From Lachnospiraceae bacterium (GTDB taxonomy: Bacteria > Bacillota > Clostridia > Lachnospirales > Lachnospiraceae), in assembly GCA_029062885.1 (NCBI GenBank), contig JAIDPH010000175.1, forward strand, positions 1 through 38,924: a stretch of DNA of 38,924 bases, in the 5' to 3' direction. Below are positions 6,938 through 16,469 of the stretch, in pieces (positions within the stretch are counted from its first letter, which is position 1; each line of letters starts with the position of its first letter). The notes under the pieces are model-generated. The model saw only the letters and a program-made list of their open reading frames with translations, was not told where the DNA came from and ran no database searches. Made by a program: the position numbers and the translations under genes.

Positions 6938-9730
6938 TTGGAATTTCTCAATCAGAATAAGAAGAGTCAAAGAAGTACTGAAATCTTTGTAAATATTTTA
7001 TATGGCATATATACCGTCAATCTGTGTTTTGCCATCGTCAATAAAGGCGGAAATGTATGGATGGCAGGATTTATGCTGATGGCTTTCTTTGCCAGTTTTT
7101 CCGCATTAATAAGTAAATACAGGAATGCACGGGTCAGGGCTGCGATTACCTGTATCATGATACAGATAATGTTTATTCTGTATGCTGTGTCTGTGGATGA
7201 TTTATCTTTACTCGTACCGACATTCATGGTTTTACTGCTGCTTGTGTCGCTTTATGGGAGGTCGGAATTCCTGTGGATTACATGGGCGTCATTGCTTTTC
7301 ATTGTTTTCTATCACGCTGTTATTACAGACAATTTAAAGCAGTTGCCCTCAGAAACGCTTAATTATTTAAGCTACCAGCTTGGAAATGTTTTGTGCATGG
7401 AAGTTGTGCTCTATGTCTGGTTAAAACATCGTAATGAAGCAAGCGACCAGATGTATAAAATAGTAGAAGCGCTTATGGAAGCAGAGCAGAGCAAGGATGA
7501 CTTTTTGGCAAATATCAGCCACGAGATACGCACGCCCGTTAATACAATTTGCGGGATGAGCGAGATGGCTCTGCATGAGCATGAACTGGAAAAAATGCGC
7601 GAAGAGATTTTTGATATCAGGGATGCAGGACACAATCTGATGTCCTTAGTCAGTGACATTCTGGACTTTTCCCGACTACAGCAGGGGAAAATGAATCTTG
7701 AGGAGGAAGCATATAATATCACCTCCACAATCAATGACATTATTAATATGGCTATGGCGCGTAGGGGCGATAAGCAGATTGAATTAATCGTAGATTGTGC
7801 CGCTGATATACCGAATGTGCTTTTTGGAGATGAAAAAAAGATACGAAGGGTAATTATGAATCTGGTGGACAATGCCATCAAATTTACCAGTGAGGGCGGC
7901 GTTATAATTCAGATTAAAGTAAGAAGAGAGAACTACGGAGTGAATCTCTGCATATCGGTGAAGGATACGGGAATCGGAATAGAGGCGGCAAACTTGGAAA
8001 AGCTGTTTGAAAGTTTCACACAGGTAGATACAAGGAGAAACCGTCAGAGCGGCGGCGTAGGGTTGGGACTTGCTATTTCCAAGGAGCTTATTCACCATAT
8101 GGGAGGAACGATTACTGTTAAAAGCCGTCTGGGGAAAGGAAGTACATTTTCTTTTGTTGTACCGCAGAAAGTGCTTGAGGATAAGCCGATTGGACAGGTC
8201 AAAGACAGGGAAAAGATAAATATAGCTACATATTTTGATATGGAGCAGTTTGATATGATGGCTATTCGGGATGAATATACTGCAATCATTGTCAATATGG
8301 TTAAAAATCTTCAGGTAAGATGCCATGCATGCCGTAATTTGGCAGAGTTAAAACGAAGAGAGAGTATTGAAGCGTTTTCGCATATCTTTATCAGCCTGGA
8401 GGAATATCAGGAGGATGAGACATATTTTGATGAATTGTCAAATAGTACTAAAATAATAATTGTGACTGACCGCCCTAGGGAAAAATATATTTCAAATCCC
8501 GATATTATAAGGCTTTATAAGCCATTCTACATATTGCCGGTAGTTTCCATATTGAATGGAAGCAGAGGATTTGAGGGAGGCAAACAGATGGTGCGTCCCG
8601 GTAAATTCACGGCGCCTGACGCACATGTTCTGGTAGTAGACGATAATAGAATGAATATACGAGTGGTTGAAGGGCTGCTGAATGAATACAAGATAAAGGT
8701 AACTTATGCTACCAGCGGAATGGAAGCATTGGATATAATTGAAAACATGACATATGACTTTGTATTTATGGACCACATGATGCCGGAGATGGATGGAATA
8801 GAAACTATGCATCGTATCCGGGATAAGGTGGGACATTACTATAAGAGAGTGCCGATTATCGCATTGACGGCGAATGCAGCTCCGGGCAGCCGCGAGATGT
8901 TCTTAGATGAAGGGTTTAATGATTTCGTGGAGAAGCCGATAGAGACTTCCGTACTGGAAAGGGTTTTGAAACGTAATTTGCCGGAAGAAAAACTTATCTT
9001 CCAGACACAGGAGAAAAAAGAGGAACAAAAATCAGTTGAGAATATAGATGAGAAAGGAAAAACATTAGCAGCAGTTATGGAAAATGAAGAGAAAATAACA
9101 AGTGGTATTGAAAATGAAGAAGAAATTCAGAACAATAACTGCGAGGACTTCGCAGTTGGAGATCTGGACGTGGAGAAGGGTATGATATACTGCGGCGGAA
9201 AAGAGCTGTATCTGGATGTTCTGGAAGCATGCTGTGAGGAAGCACCGGAAGAAATCGGGGTCCTTAACGAATTCTTTGGGAAGAAAGACTGGAAAAACTA
9301 TACCATTAGGGTGCATGCCGTAAAGAGCGGAATGAAGAATATCGGTGCTGAGATTCTTTCTGAGAAAGCCAAGGCATTGGAGCAGGCGGGAAAACAGGAG
9401 GACATAGACTTTATTATAGAGAACCATGAGGCTCTGATTACAGAGTACCACCGTGTAATAAGAGAAATAGAGCAGAGTCTTATGATAGGGCAAAAAGAGC
9501 TTGGTGAGGATAGATTCGACGAACTGCAGGCACTGCTTGAAGACGCTATGTATGCGCTCGACGGAGAGCGAATGCTTGAAATACTATCGGAAATGCAGGA
9601 ATATCAATATCATCAGACTGAGCTTGAAGGGAAACTGGCGCCTGTCAGGAAAAAGGTGGAGATGTCTGATTACATGTCAGCGGTAGAAGCTGTATCACGG
9701 ATTAGGGAAGACTTGAAAATCGGGAAGTAA
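6938..9730 (+). CDS. Membrane hybrid histidine kinase: TM sensor-HisKA-HATPase-REC-HPt
   Basis: A 930-residue protein. The start is TTG at 6938, chosen because AGGAGGAGG (about 6924-6932) ends 5 nt before it. Residues about 18-165 form five or six membrane helices with no recognisable extracellular domain. DHp follows, with His195 in SHEIRTPVN. The ATPase domain has N-box DNAIKF (about 311), DTGIGI (about 343) and GVGLGLAI. An extra REC-like segment without the acidic pocket spans about residues 430-545. A true REC has Asp568/569, phosphoacceptor Asp612 (MDHMMPEMDG) and Lys666. A C-terminal HPt domain has His793 (RVHAVKSG). This is a full internal phosphorelay (His to Asp to His) whose HPt could pass phosphate to the regulator encoded just upstream or to the neighbouring kinase. 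Confidence 0.92.
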   Translation: MEFLNQNKKSQRSTEIFVNILYGIYTVNLCFAIVNKGGNVWMAGFMLMAFFASFSALISKYRNARVRAAITCIMIQIMFILYAVSVDDLSLLVPTFMVLLLLVSLYGRSEFLWITWASLLFIVFYHAVITDNLKQLPSETLNYLSYQLGNVLCMEVVLYVWLKHRNEASDQMYKIVEALMEAEQSKDDFLANISHEIRTPVNTICGMSEMALHEHELEKMREEIFDIRDAGHNLMSLVSDILDFSRLQQGKMNLEEEAYNITSTINDIINMAMARRGDKQIELIVDCAADIPNVLFGDEKKIRRVIMNLVDNAIKFTSEGGVIIQIKVRRENYGVNLCISVKDTGIGIEAANLEKLFESFTQVDTRRNRQSGGVGLGLAISKELIHHMGGTITVKSRLGKGSTFSFVVPQKVLEDKPIGQVKDREKINIATYFDMEQFDMMAIRDEYTAIIVNMVKNLQVRCHACRNLAELKRRESIEAFSHIFISLEEYQEDETYFDELSNSTKIIIVTDRPREKYISNPDIIRLYKPFYILPVVSILNGSRGFEGGKQMVRPGKFTAPDAHVLVVDDNRMNIRVVEGLLNEYKIKVTYATSGMEALDIIENMTYDFVFMDHMMPEMDGIETMHRIRDKVGHYYKRVPIIALTANAAPGSREMFLDEGFNDFVEKPIETSVLERVLKRNLPEEKLIFQTQEKKEEQKSVENIDEKGKTLAAVMENEEKITSGIENEEEIQNNNCEDFAVGDLDVEKGMIYCGGKELYLDVLEACCEEAPEEIGVLNEFFGKKDWKNYTIRVHAVKSGMKNIGAEILSEKAKALEQAGKQEDIDFIIENHEALITEYHRVIREIEQSLMIGQKELGEDRFDELQALLEDAMYALDGERMLEILSEMQEYQYHQTELEGKLAPVRKKVEMSDYMSAVEAVSRIREDLKIGK

Positions 9731-9747
9731 GGGGGACTCTTACGCAC

Positions 9748-12444
9748 ATGAAAAAGCTTTATGATAAAATAGCCAGAATAATATATAGAAGAGATTATGA
9801 GCTGCGTGAACGGATTTTTAGAATGATCATTCTGATTGGCAGTCTTTTAGCCACACTTGGAATCATAGAATGCATCATTCTTATGGATATAAACATTATA
9901 GTAGTTCCTCTTGCGCTCTTGCTTGCAGTAATGATAGGAGAATTGCTGATTACATTTAAATACCGCAGGATTGATATCGCTGCGATTATTGTAGGCTTTC
10001 TTGTTATCCTTTTGGTATTTCCCGCTATGTTCTTTTTGAGCGGGGGACTTGAAGGAGGAGCTACTATTTGGTTTGCACTGGGACTTTTTTATGTTTTTCT
10101 TATGTTTTCCGGTAAAAAGCTGGCATTTTTCCTGCTTTTATCGCTTGTTGTGGATGTTTTCACTTATACATACGGTTATTATCATCCTGAAATGATTGAG
10201 CCGATGGCATCTAAGGCTGCGGCTTATGCGGATTCTATTTTTGCGGTGTTTGTAGTAGGACTTGCGGGCGGAGCCATTCTGAAGGTTCAGATGAAGCTGT
10301 TTGATATTGAGAGAAATATAGCGTACGGACAGCAGGAGGAACTGGAAAAGGCAAGTAAGGAAAAAAACAGCTTTTTTGCCAGCATGAGTCATGAAATCCG
10401 TACCCCCATTAATACGATAATCGGATTGAATGAAATGATTCTTCGGGAAAGCAATGAAAGTGAGACTAAGGAGTACGCACGGAATATCCAGAGTGCCAGC
10501 AGGATGCTGTTGAATCTGGTTAATGACATATTAGACCTTTCTCAGGTTGAAATGAAAAGAATGGAGATTGTTCCGCTGCAATACAAGACTGTTGATTTGT
10601 TTGACGGTCTGATTGATATGATTCAGGTACGCCTTAAGGAAAAGAAGCTGGAGTTTATAGTGGATATTGATGAAAACCTTCCATCTGTTATGAACGGAGA
10701 TATGAAGAGGGTAAGTCAGGTGATTCTGAATATCCTGACAAATGCCGCAAAGTATACGGATACAGGTTCTGTAACGCTTTCTGTGCGCGAAGAGTCAGTA
10801 AAAGGAGAAGATATATATTTAAAGATATCGGTAGTTGATACGGGTATTGGAATCAGAAAAGAAAATCTGGAGCATATTTATGATGTGTTCCATAGGGTAG
10901 ATGCCGGAAAGAACCAGAAAGTAGAAGGAAGCGGTCTGGGACTCGCGATCACGAAACAGCTCGTAGATTTGATGGACGGCGAGATTACGGTTGACAGTAT
11001 TTATACGAAGGGTACAACCTTTACTGTAATCCTTCCGCAGAAAATAGTGGATAGGGCTCCGATTGGAGATGTGAAATTCTTATCGTTAAGCAAAGGTCAG
11101 ATTGAAAAATATCAGCAGAGCTTTACTGCTCCCGAGGCGCGAATCCTTATCGTGGACGACAACTCTATGAATTCAATGGTAGAGAGCAAACTTTTAGCCG
11201 CTACTAAGGTACAGGTCGATGTTGCGCGAAGCGGAGCCGAGTGTCTGGAGAAAATCAAGAGAAAGTATTATCATGTGATTCTGATGGATTATATGATGCC
11301 GGAAATGAATGGAGCAGAGACGTTGAGGCTGCTGCGAAAACAGGAAAACGGTTTATGCCGGGACAGTGCGGTAATCGCTTTGTCAGCTAATCCTGCCGCG
11401 GAAGCGGAACAAAAGCTTCTGGATGAAGGTTTTGACGGATATCTGGAAAAGCCGATTCAGGGAATGGCATTGGAGAAGGAAATACTTAAGTTCATTCCAA
11501 ACGATATTATTGAATACCGTGCCAACCGACAAACGCCGAAAGAAGATGAGGAAGTTCATAAAACTGTGCATCATAAGAGGAAAAAGGTCTATATTACTAC
11601 GGACTGCATCAGTGACTTACCGGAACAGCTTCTGGATAAATATGATATAGGCATGATGTATTTATATATTAAGACGGACAGCGGGCGTTTTGTTGATGTA
11701 TTGGAGATATCGGCGGATAATCTTAACCAATATATGACGGATTCGGCGAGCTGCGCTGTTGCAGATGCCGCTTCTGTGGAAGAATACGAAGAGTTTTTTG
11801 CGGGGGCGCTGACTCATGGAGAACGAATTATTCATATCTCCATGGCAAAAAATATGGGGAACAGTTATGAAACTGCATTAGCGGCGGCACAATGCTTCGA
11901 CCATGTCCGAGTAATTGATTCCAAGCAGGTATCATGCGGACAGGCTTTGGTAGCGCTGTATGCGGGAAAGCTTGCTATGGAGGGCTTTTCTGCCGATGAT
12001 ATCTGCAAAAATGTGGAAAATATGATAAAACGTGTAGAATCACGATATATTCTGCCATCTGCGACGATTTTTGCACAGCATGGATATGTTAATAAGGTCA
12101 GAGCCAAAATATGCGACATGTTCGGATTACATCCTACGCTCAAGATGAGCCAGAGCAGTATGGTTATGTCAGGCACAAGGGCAGGCAGGCTGGATGGGGC
12201 GTGGAGAAGGTTTATTCATTGGCATCTGCTGCGTAAAAATCGAATAAATACAGATGTTATTTTTATTTCACATGTGGGATGCAGCGTAGAGCAGCAGGAG
12301 CAGATACGCCGTGAGGTGCTGCGTTGTGTCCCGTTTGAGCGGGTGTTTATGCAAAGAACCTCTGTTTCTATTGCATGTAATGCCGGAATCGGAACCTTTG
12401 GATTTGCTTACTATGTAAATATAAAAGATGAAATGCTTAACTAA
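9748..12444 (+). CDS. Hybrid histidine kinase fused to a C-terminal DegV domain
   Basis: An 898-residue protein. Residues about 25-180 hold around six membrane helices. DHp has His215 (SHEIRTPIN). HATPase shows TNAAKYT, DTGIGI and GSGLGLAI. REC has its DD pair (IVDDNS, about 471), phosphoacceptor Asp514 (LMDYMMPEMNG) and a Lys in YLEKPI. From about residue 613 to the end is a full-length DegV/FakB-like domain: YITTDCISDLPEQLLDKYDI matches the family start, and VIDSKQVSCGQALVALYAG the central strand-helix. DegV proteins bind fatty acids and present them to fatty acid kinase. The family's usual TSQPS, SGT and GGRI blocks are replaced here by CAVADAAS, GNS and HGYVNK, so the ligand may differ. 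It starts 17 nt after the previous kinase gene and is very probably in the same operon. Confidence 0.9.
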   Translation: MKKLYDKIARIIYRRDYELRERIFRMIILIGSLLATLGIIECIILMDINIIVVPLALLLAVMIGELLITFKYRRIDIAAIIVGFLVILLVFPAMFFLSGGLEGGATIWFALGLFYVFLMFSGKKLAFFLLLSLVVDVFTYTYGYYHPEMIEPMASKAAAYADSIFAVFVVGLAGGAILKVQMKLFDIERNIAYGQQEELEKASKEKNSFFASMSHEIRTPINTIIGLNEMILRESNESETKEYARNIQSASRMLLNLVNDILDLSQVEMKRMEIVPLQYKTVDLFDGLIDMIQVRLKEKKLEFIVDIDENLPSVMNGDMKRVSQVILNILTNAAKYTDTGSVTLSVREESVKGEDIYLKISVVDTGIGIRKENLEHIYDVFHRVDAGKNQKVEGSGLGLAITKQLVDLMDGEITVDSIYTKGTTFTVILPQKIVDRAPIGDVKFLSLSKGQIEKYQQSFTAPEARILIVDDNSMNSMVESKLLAATKVQVDVARSGAECLEKIKRKYYHVILMDYMMPEMNGAETLRLLRKQENGLCRDSAVIALSANPAAEAEQKLLDEGFDGYLEKPIQGMALEKEILKFIPNDIIEYRANRQTPKEDEEVHKTVHHKRKKVYITTDCISDLPEQLLDKYDIGMMYLYIKTDSGRFVDVLEISADNLNQYMTDSASCAVADAASVEEYEEFFAGALTHGERIIHISMAKNMGNSYETALAAAQCFDHVRVIDSKQVSCGQALVALYAGKLAMEGFSADDICKNVENMIKRVESRYILPSATIFAQHGYVNKVRAKICDMFGLHPTLKMSQSSMVMSGTRAGRLDGAWRRFIHWHLLRKNRINTDVIFISHVGCSVEQQEQIRREVLRCVPFERVFMQRTSVSIACNAGIGTFGFAYYVNIKDEMLN

Positions 12445-12451
12445 AAAATAT

Positions 12452-12479
12452 TTGCAAAATCGCATTTTTGTTATATTAT
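12452..12479 (+). promoter_or_regulatory. Predicted promoter of glycogen phosphorylase
   Basis: TTGCAA (12452-12457), a 16-nt spacer and TATTAT (12474-12479). It lies just after the DegV-kinase stop codon and leaves a leader of about 78 nt before the phosphorylase ATG. Confidence 0.6.
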
Positions 12480-12563
12480 GGTAGTTGAGAGTAATTAGGA
12501 AATAATTTGCGTGCAGTTATTTAAACTTAATATTATGATGTTATTTTAAGGAGGTATTTCTTT

Positions 12564-14873
12564 ATGGTACAGGCAAGTAACTTAAAAAGGGATGTACTTG
12601 TAATGAACTTGGAGAAGGAGCTGGAAGAACAGGCAAAAAGCGCCTATGGCAAGAGCGTTGCGGAGTGCAGTAACGAAGAATTATATTATAGCCTGCTTCT
12701 TTTATCCAAGAGGCTGATGACGGTTTCCGAACCAATTGAAGGAGAGAAGAAGATATATTATATTTCCGCAGAATTTTTGATTGGTAAACTGTTATCTAAC
12801 AACTTAATCAATCTGGGCATATATGACAAATTGGACGAGATTTTGAAAAAGAATGGTAAGAGTTTAAGCGTTATTGAAGAAATAGAGCCTGAACCGTCTT
12901 TGGGAAACGGCGGTCTGGGACGTCTTGCAGCATGTTTTCTGGATTCTATCGCCACTTTGGGACTGCCTGGCGAAGGAATAGGACTTAACTATCATTTTGG
13001 ACTGTTTAAGCAGGTATTTAAGGATAAACTGCAGAAGGCGGAGCCAAATGACTGGATTGAGGATAAGTCATGGCTGACTAAAACGGATGTTACTTTCGAT
13101 GTGCAGTTCGGCGATAAAAAAGTAACTTCCAGACTTTATGATGTTGACGTAATAGGATACGATAATGGTGTTAATAAGTTGAGACTGTTCGATATTGAGA
13201 CGATAGATGAGAGCATTGTGAAGAAAGGAATTGACTTTGATAAGGAAGATATCGAAAAGAACCTGACACTGTTCTTATATCCGGATGATTCCGATGAAGC
13301 GGGACATCTTCTCCGTATTTATCAGCAGTATTTTATGGTAAGCAATGCTGCACAGCTTATTTTAAGGGAGATGAAAGAAAAGAAGTATGATCTGCGCACG
13401 ATGTACGAGCATGCGGTAATCCAGATTAACGATACCCATCCGACCATGATAATTCCTGAGCTTATCAGGATTCTGGTAGATGAGAAAGCGTTTACCATGG
13501 ATGAGGCTATTGAAGTGGTAAGTAAAACATGTGCTTATACAAACCATACGATTCTGGCGGAAGCATTGGAAAAATGGCCGTTAAAATATCTGGAAAAAGT
13601 AGTGCCACAGTTAGTTCCTATTATCAAAGAACTGGATAAGAGAGTTGCAGCAAAGTATAAAGATCCTAAGGTTCAGATTATTGATAAGGATAAGAGAGTG
13701 CATATGGCACACATCGATATCCATTATGGTTTCTCTGTAAATGGCGTTGCGGCAATCCATACCGAGATTCTGAAGAATACGGAGCTGAATGCTTTTTATA
13801 AGATTTATCCTGAGAAATTCAATAATAAGACTAACGGAATTACTTTCAGGAGGTGGCTGCTCTCTTGTAACCATGAACTTGCAGGCTTCCTTTCGGAAAC
13901 CATCGGAGACGGATATAAGAGCGACGCTGATAAACTGGAGAAACTGCTGGAATATAAGGATGACGAGAAGGTTCTTTCCAGAATAGCAGAGATTAAGATG
14001 AATCGTAAGAAGGATTTAGCGGCTTATGTGAAGGAAACGGAAGGCGTTACCTTAAATCCCGATTCGATTTTTGACATTCAATCCAAGAGACTGCATGAGT
14101 ACAAGCGTCAGCAGATGAATGCATTATACATTATCCATAAGTATCTGGAAATCAAAGCCGGCAAAAAGCCTGCAAGACCTATGACATTTATTTTCGGCGC
14201 AAAAGCTGCTCCTGCTTACGTGATTGCACAGGATATAATTCACCTGCTTCTGGTATTACAGGAGATTATCAATAATGATCCTGAGGTAAGTCCGTATATG
14301 ACTGTTCTTATGGTGGAGAATTATAATGTTTCTTATGCGGAAAAGATGATTCCTGCATGTGACGTTTCAGAGCAGATTTCACTGGCTTCCAAAGAAGCTT
14401 CAGGAACGGGCAATATGAAATTCATGTTGAACGGAGCCGTAACTTTAGGTACTTCTGACGGCGCCAATGTAGAGATACATGAGCTTGTTGGTGATGAGAA
14501 TATCTATATTTTCGGTGAAAAATCCGAACAGGTCATCAAGCATTATGAAAAAGCAGATTATGTATCTAAAGATTATTATAAGAAGAATCCGGATATAAAA
14601 GCAGCGGTTGACTTTATTGTCAGCAAAGAAGCTCTGAAAGTCGGACACAAAAAGAATCTGGATAGACTTCATAAGGAGCTGTTAAACAAAGACTGGTTCA
14701 TGACATTACTTGATCTGGAAGATTATATCAAGGTAAAGGATAAGATGTTTGCCGATTATGAGGACCAGGATAAATGGAGAAAGATGATGCTTGTAAATAT
14801 TGCGAAAGCAGGTTTCTTCTCATCTGACAGAACCATAGAGGAGTATAACAGGGATATTTGGAAATTGAGATAA
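12564..14873 (+). CDS. glgP: Glycogen/alpha-glucan phosphorylase
   Basis: Releases glucose 1-phosphate from alpha-1,4-glucans with phosphate, using pyridoxal phosphate. The protein has 769 residues, in the normal range for bacterial GT35 phosphorylases. Diagnostic blocks are [19 protein letters not shown] (about residues 111-129), NDTHPTM (about 290), RRWL (about 430), and [20 protein letters not shown] (about 611-630), in which the Lys of GNMKF carries the cofactor; the phosphate-site KRLHEYKRQ is at about 510. An AAGGAGG site precedes the ATG. It sits between the signalling cluster and a HIT gene and has its own predicted promoter, so link to the kinases is only positional. Confidence 0.96.
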   Translation: MVQASNLKRDVLVMNLEKELEEQAKSAYGKSVAECSNEELYYSLLLLSKRLMTVSEPIEGEKKIYYISAEFLIGKLLSNNLINLGIYDKLDEILKKNGKSLSVIEEIEPEPSLGNGGLGRLAACFLDSIATLGLPGEGIGLNYHFGLFKQVFKDKLQKAEPNDWIEDKSWLTKTDVTFDVQFGDKKVTSRLYDVDVIGYDNGVNKLRLFDIETIDESIVKKGIDFDKEDIEKNLTLFLYPDDSDEAGHLLRIYQQYFMVSNAAQLILREMKEKKYDLRTMYEHAVIQINDTHPTMIIPELIRILVDEKAFTMDEAIEVVSKTCAYTNHTILAEALEKWPLKYLEKVVPQLVPIIKELDKRVAAKYKDPKVQIIDKDKRVHMAHIDIHYGFSVNGVAAIHTEILKNTELNAFYKIYPEKFNNKTNGITFRRWLLSCNHELAGFLSETIGDGYKSDADKLEKLLEYKDDEKVLSRIAEIKMNRKKDLAAYVKETEGVTLNPDSIFDIQSKRLHEYKRQQMNALYIIHKYLEIKAGKKPARPMTFIFGAKAAPAYVIAQDIIHLLLVLQEIINNDPEVSPYMTVLMVENYNVSYAEKMIPACDVSEQISLASKEASGTGNMKFMLNGAVTLGTSDGANVEIHELVGDENIYIFGEKSEQVIKHYEKADYVSKDYYKKNPDIKAAVDFIVSKEALKVGHKKNLDRLHKELLNKDWFMTLLDLEDYIKVKDKMFADYEDQDKWRKMMLVNIAKAGFFSSDRTIEEYNRDIWKLR

Positions 14874-14896
14874 TGTGAAAAGCCGGAGGTGTTGAT

Positions 14897-15316
14897 ATGA
14901 AGGATAGTAATTGCGGTTATTGTCAGGGCGGAGAGCTTTTGGCGAAGTTTGGCATTAAAATCTGCGATTTGGATGTAAGCCAGTTGATTTTATTCAAAGA
15001 GCAGAGCAAGCCGGGAAGATGCATAGTGGCATATAAGGACCATGTCAGCGAAATAGTGGATATAAGCGAGGAAGAGAGAAACCGCTTTATGGCTGATGTG
15101 ACAAGGGCGGCGAAGGCTATTCATGCCGCGTTTGCGCCGGATAAACTGAATTACGGAGCCTATGGTGATACCGGATGCCATTTGCATATGCATCTGGTTC
15201 CCAAGTACAAAGATAAGGATGAATGGGGCGGTACATTCCAGATGAATCCTGACAAGAAATACTTAAGCGAAGCAGAATATGAAGAAATGATTGAAAAAAT
15301 ACGGGGATGCCTATAA
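14897..15316 (+). CDS. HIT family nucleotide-binding hydrolase
   Basis: A 139-residue protein with the histidine triad HLHMHLVPK (about residues 94-102), the catalytic site of HIT enzymes that hydrolyse nucleoside phosphoramidates or dinucleotide polyphosphates. The N-terminus has CGYC, possibly a zinc site as in several HIT proteins. Length and the central block GRCIVAYKDHVSEIVDISEE match the small HIT family of Clostridia. GGAGG lies 7-8 nt before the ATG. It follows glgP by 23 nt and is probably co-transcribed; the terminator hairpin begins inside its last codons. The physiological substrate is unknown. Confidence 0.88.
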   Translation: MKDSNCGYCQGGELLAKFGIKICDLDVSQLILFKEQSKPGRCIVAYKDHVSEIVDISEEERNRFMADVTRAAKAIHAAFAPDKLNYGAYGDTGCHLHMHLVPKYKDKDEWGGTFQMNPDKKYLSEAEYEEMIEKIRGCL

Positions 15317-15338
15317 GGGCATCTCCGTATTACATTTT
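15299..15338 (+). terminator. Terminator overlapping the HIT stop codon
   Basis: ATACGGGGATGCC (15299-15311) pairs with GGCATCTCCGTAT (15318-15330), one G-T pair included, around a 6-nt loop that contains the stop codon. The following T-run is weak (TACATTTTA), so efficiency is uncertain. Confidence 0.65.
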
Positions 15339-15371
15339 ATGGAAGAGATACCATGCTTAAATAGCAGGAAA

Positions 15372-15403
15372 TTGTCATATTGACTATTGGATTTTGGTAT
15401 AAT
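15372..15403 (+). promoter_or_regulatory. Upstream extended -10 promoter candidate for the sugar ABC operon
   Basis: A perfect TATAAT (15398-15403) with TGG directly before it. The -35 is less clear: TTGTCA (15372-15377) has a 20-nt spacer and TTGACT (15380-15385) only 12. The 14-nt context TTTTGGTATAATTT is also found at the phosphofructokinase promoter. Confidence 0.5.
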
Positions 15404-15446
15404 TTTGATATTTTTGCTAAATTGCACAAAAAAAATGAAATAAGTA

Positions 15447-15501
15447 TTGCAAAATATCCAAAAATGCTATATCATATATGTTAGAAAATGCGAAAACGAT
15501 T
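15447..15501 (+). promoter_or_regulatory. Downstream promoter candidate with a possible CcpA cre-like site
   Basis: TTGCAA (15447-15452), 17 nt, TATCAT (15470-15475). The sequence GCGAAAACGATT at 15490-15501 resembles the core of a catabolite response element and would fall just after the start point, where CcpA binding represses. The cre call is weak and by eye only. Confidence 0.4.
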
Positions 15502-15542
15502 AAGTTATGGCATGACAAAAACAAGGAAATGGGGTAGATGCA

Positions 15543-16448
15543 ATGAAAAGTTTTTTAGAAAACACATGGAAGCACCGAGCGCATGTAATAATGGCTTTGC
15601 CGGTATTCTTGATACTGTTCTTTATCATGTATGTTCCGATGGCCGGTCTTATAATGGCGTTCAAGAATTTTAATTATTCACAGGGTATTTTTGGAAGTCC
15701 ATGGTGCGGAATTGATAACTTTAAATTCCTCATAGCTTCAAAAAGTACATTTATCAGTATAACGAAGAATACTCTTATGTACTACATAATTTTTACCGCT
15801 TTGGGAACGTTTTTAAATGTGGTGCTTGCTATTGCAATCGACCAGTTCTTGTTTAAAAAAGTGGCTAAAACAATGCAGACTATAATGATCGTTCCGGTAT
15901 TTATTTCATATGCGGCTGTACAGTTTATAGTATATGCATTCATTAGCACTGACACAGGTATTATCAACCATGCCTTTAATACAGGTATAAGATTTTATTC
16001 GACAGCATCGTGGTGGCCGATTATTCTGACTGTAGTAAAGATTTGGAACAGTGTCGGCTACGGTTCAGTCTTATATATGTCGGTTCTGGCAGGTATTGAT
16101 ACGGAACTTTATGAAGCAGCCCAGATTGACGGTGCTAATAAGTGGAAACAGATTTGGCATATAACTCTGCCGTCACTGCTTCCTATGATTACCGTTATGC
16201 TGTTGCTTTCCGTAGGTTCTGTTATGCGTTCCGATACGGGTCTCTTCTATCAGGTTACAAGAAACAGCGGTTCACTGTATTCAACTACGCAGGTTATTGA
16301 CTCCTATGTACTGAATGCTATTTTGAACAGCCCGAATTTCGGTTTTGTTGCCGCAACCAGCCTTTTCCAGTCTGTAGTGGGATTACTGCTTATGCTGTTT
16401 GCTAACGGTATGGTTCGTAAGATTTCACCGGATGATGCGTTGTTCTAA
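15543..16448 (+). CDS. Sugar ABC transporter permease, LplB/YteP type
   Basis: A 301-residue inner-membrane permease with six predicted helices. The cytoplasmic EAA loop is YEAAQIDGANKWKQIWHITL (about residues 191-210), the coupling helix that docks on an ABC ATPase. The N-terminal VPMAGLIMAFKNFNY and the end KISPDDALF are typical of LplB-like permeases paired with LplC and large lipoprotein binders. It is the first gene of a three-gene operon (permease, permease, binding protein). No ATPase gene is present; such systems in Firmicutes usually share an MsmX-like ATPase encoded elsewhere. The substrate is probably an oligosaccharide or complex glycan fragment, but is not readable. Confidence 0.92.
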   Translation: MKSFLENTWKHRAHVIMALPVFLILFFIMYVPMAGLIMAFKNFNYSQGIFGSPWCGIDNFKFLIASKSTFISITKNTLMYYIIFTALGTFLNVVLAIAIDQFLFKKVAKTMQTIMIVPVFISYAAVQFIVYAFISTDTGIINHAFNTGIRFYSTASWWPIILTVVKIWNSVGYGSVLYMSVLAGIDTELYEAAQIDGANKWKQIWHITLPSLLPMITVMLLLSVGSVMRSDTGLFYQVTRNSGSLYSTTQVIDSYVLNAILNSPNFGFVAATSLFQSVVGLLLMLFANGMVRKISPDDALF

Positions 16449-16469
16449 TTGAGGAGAGGAGATTGAGAG

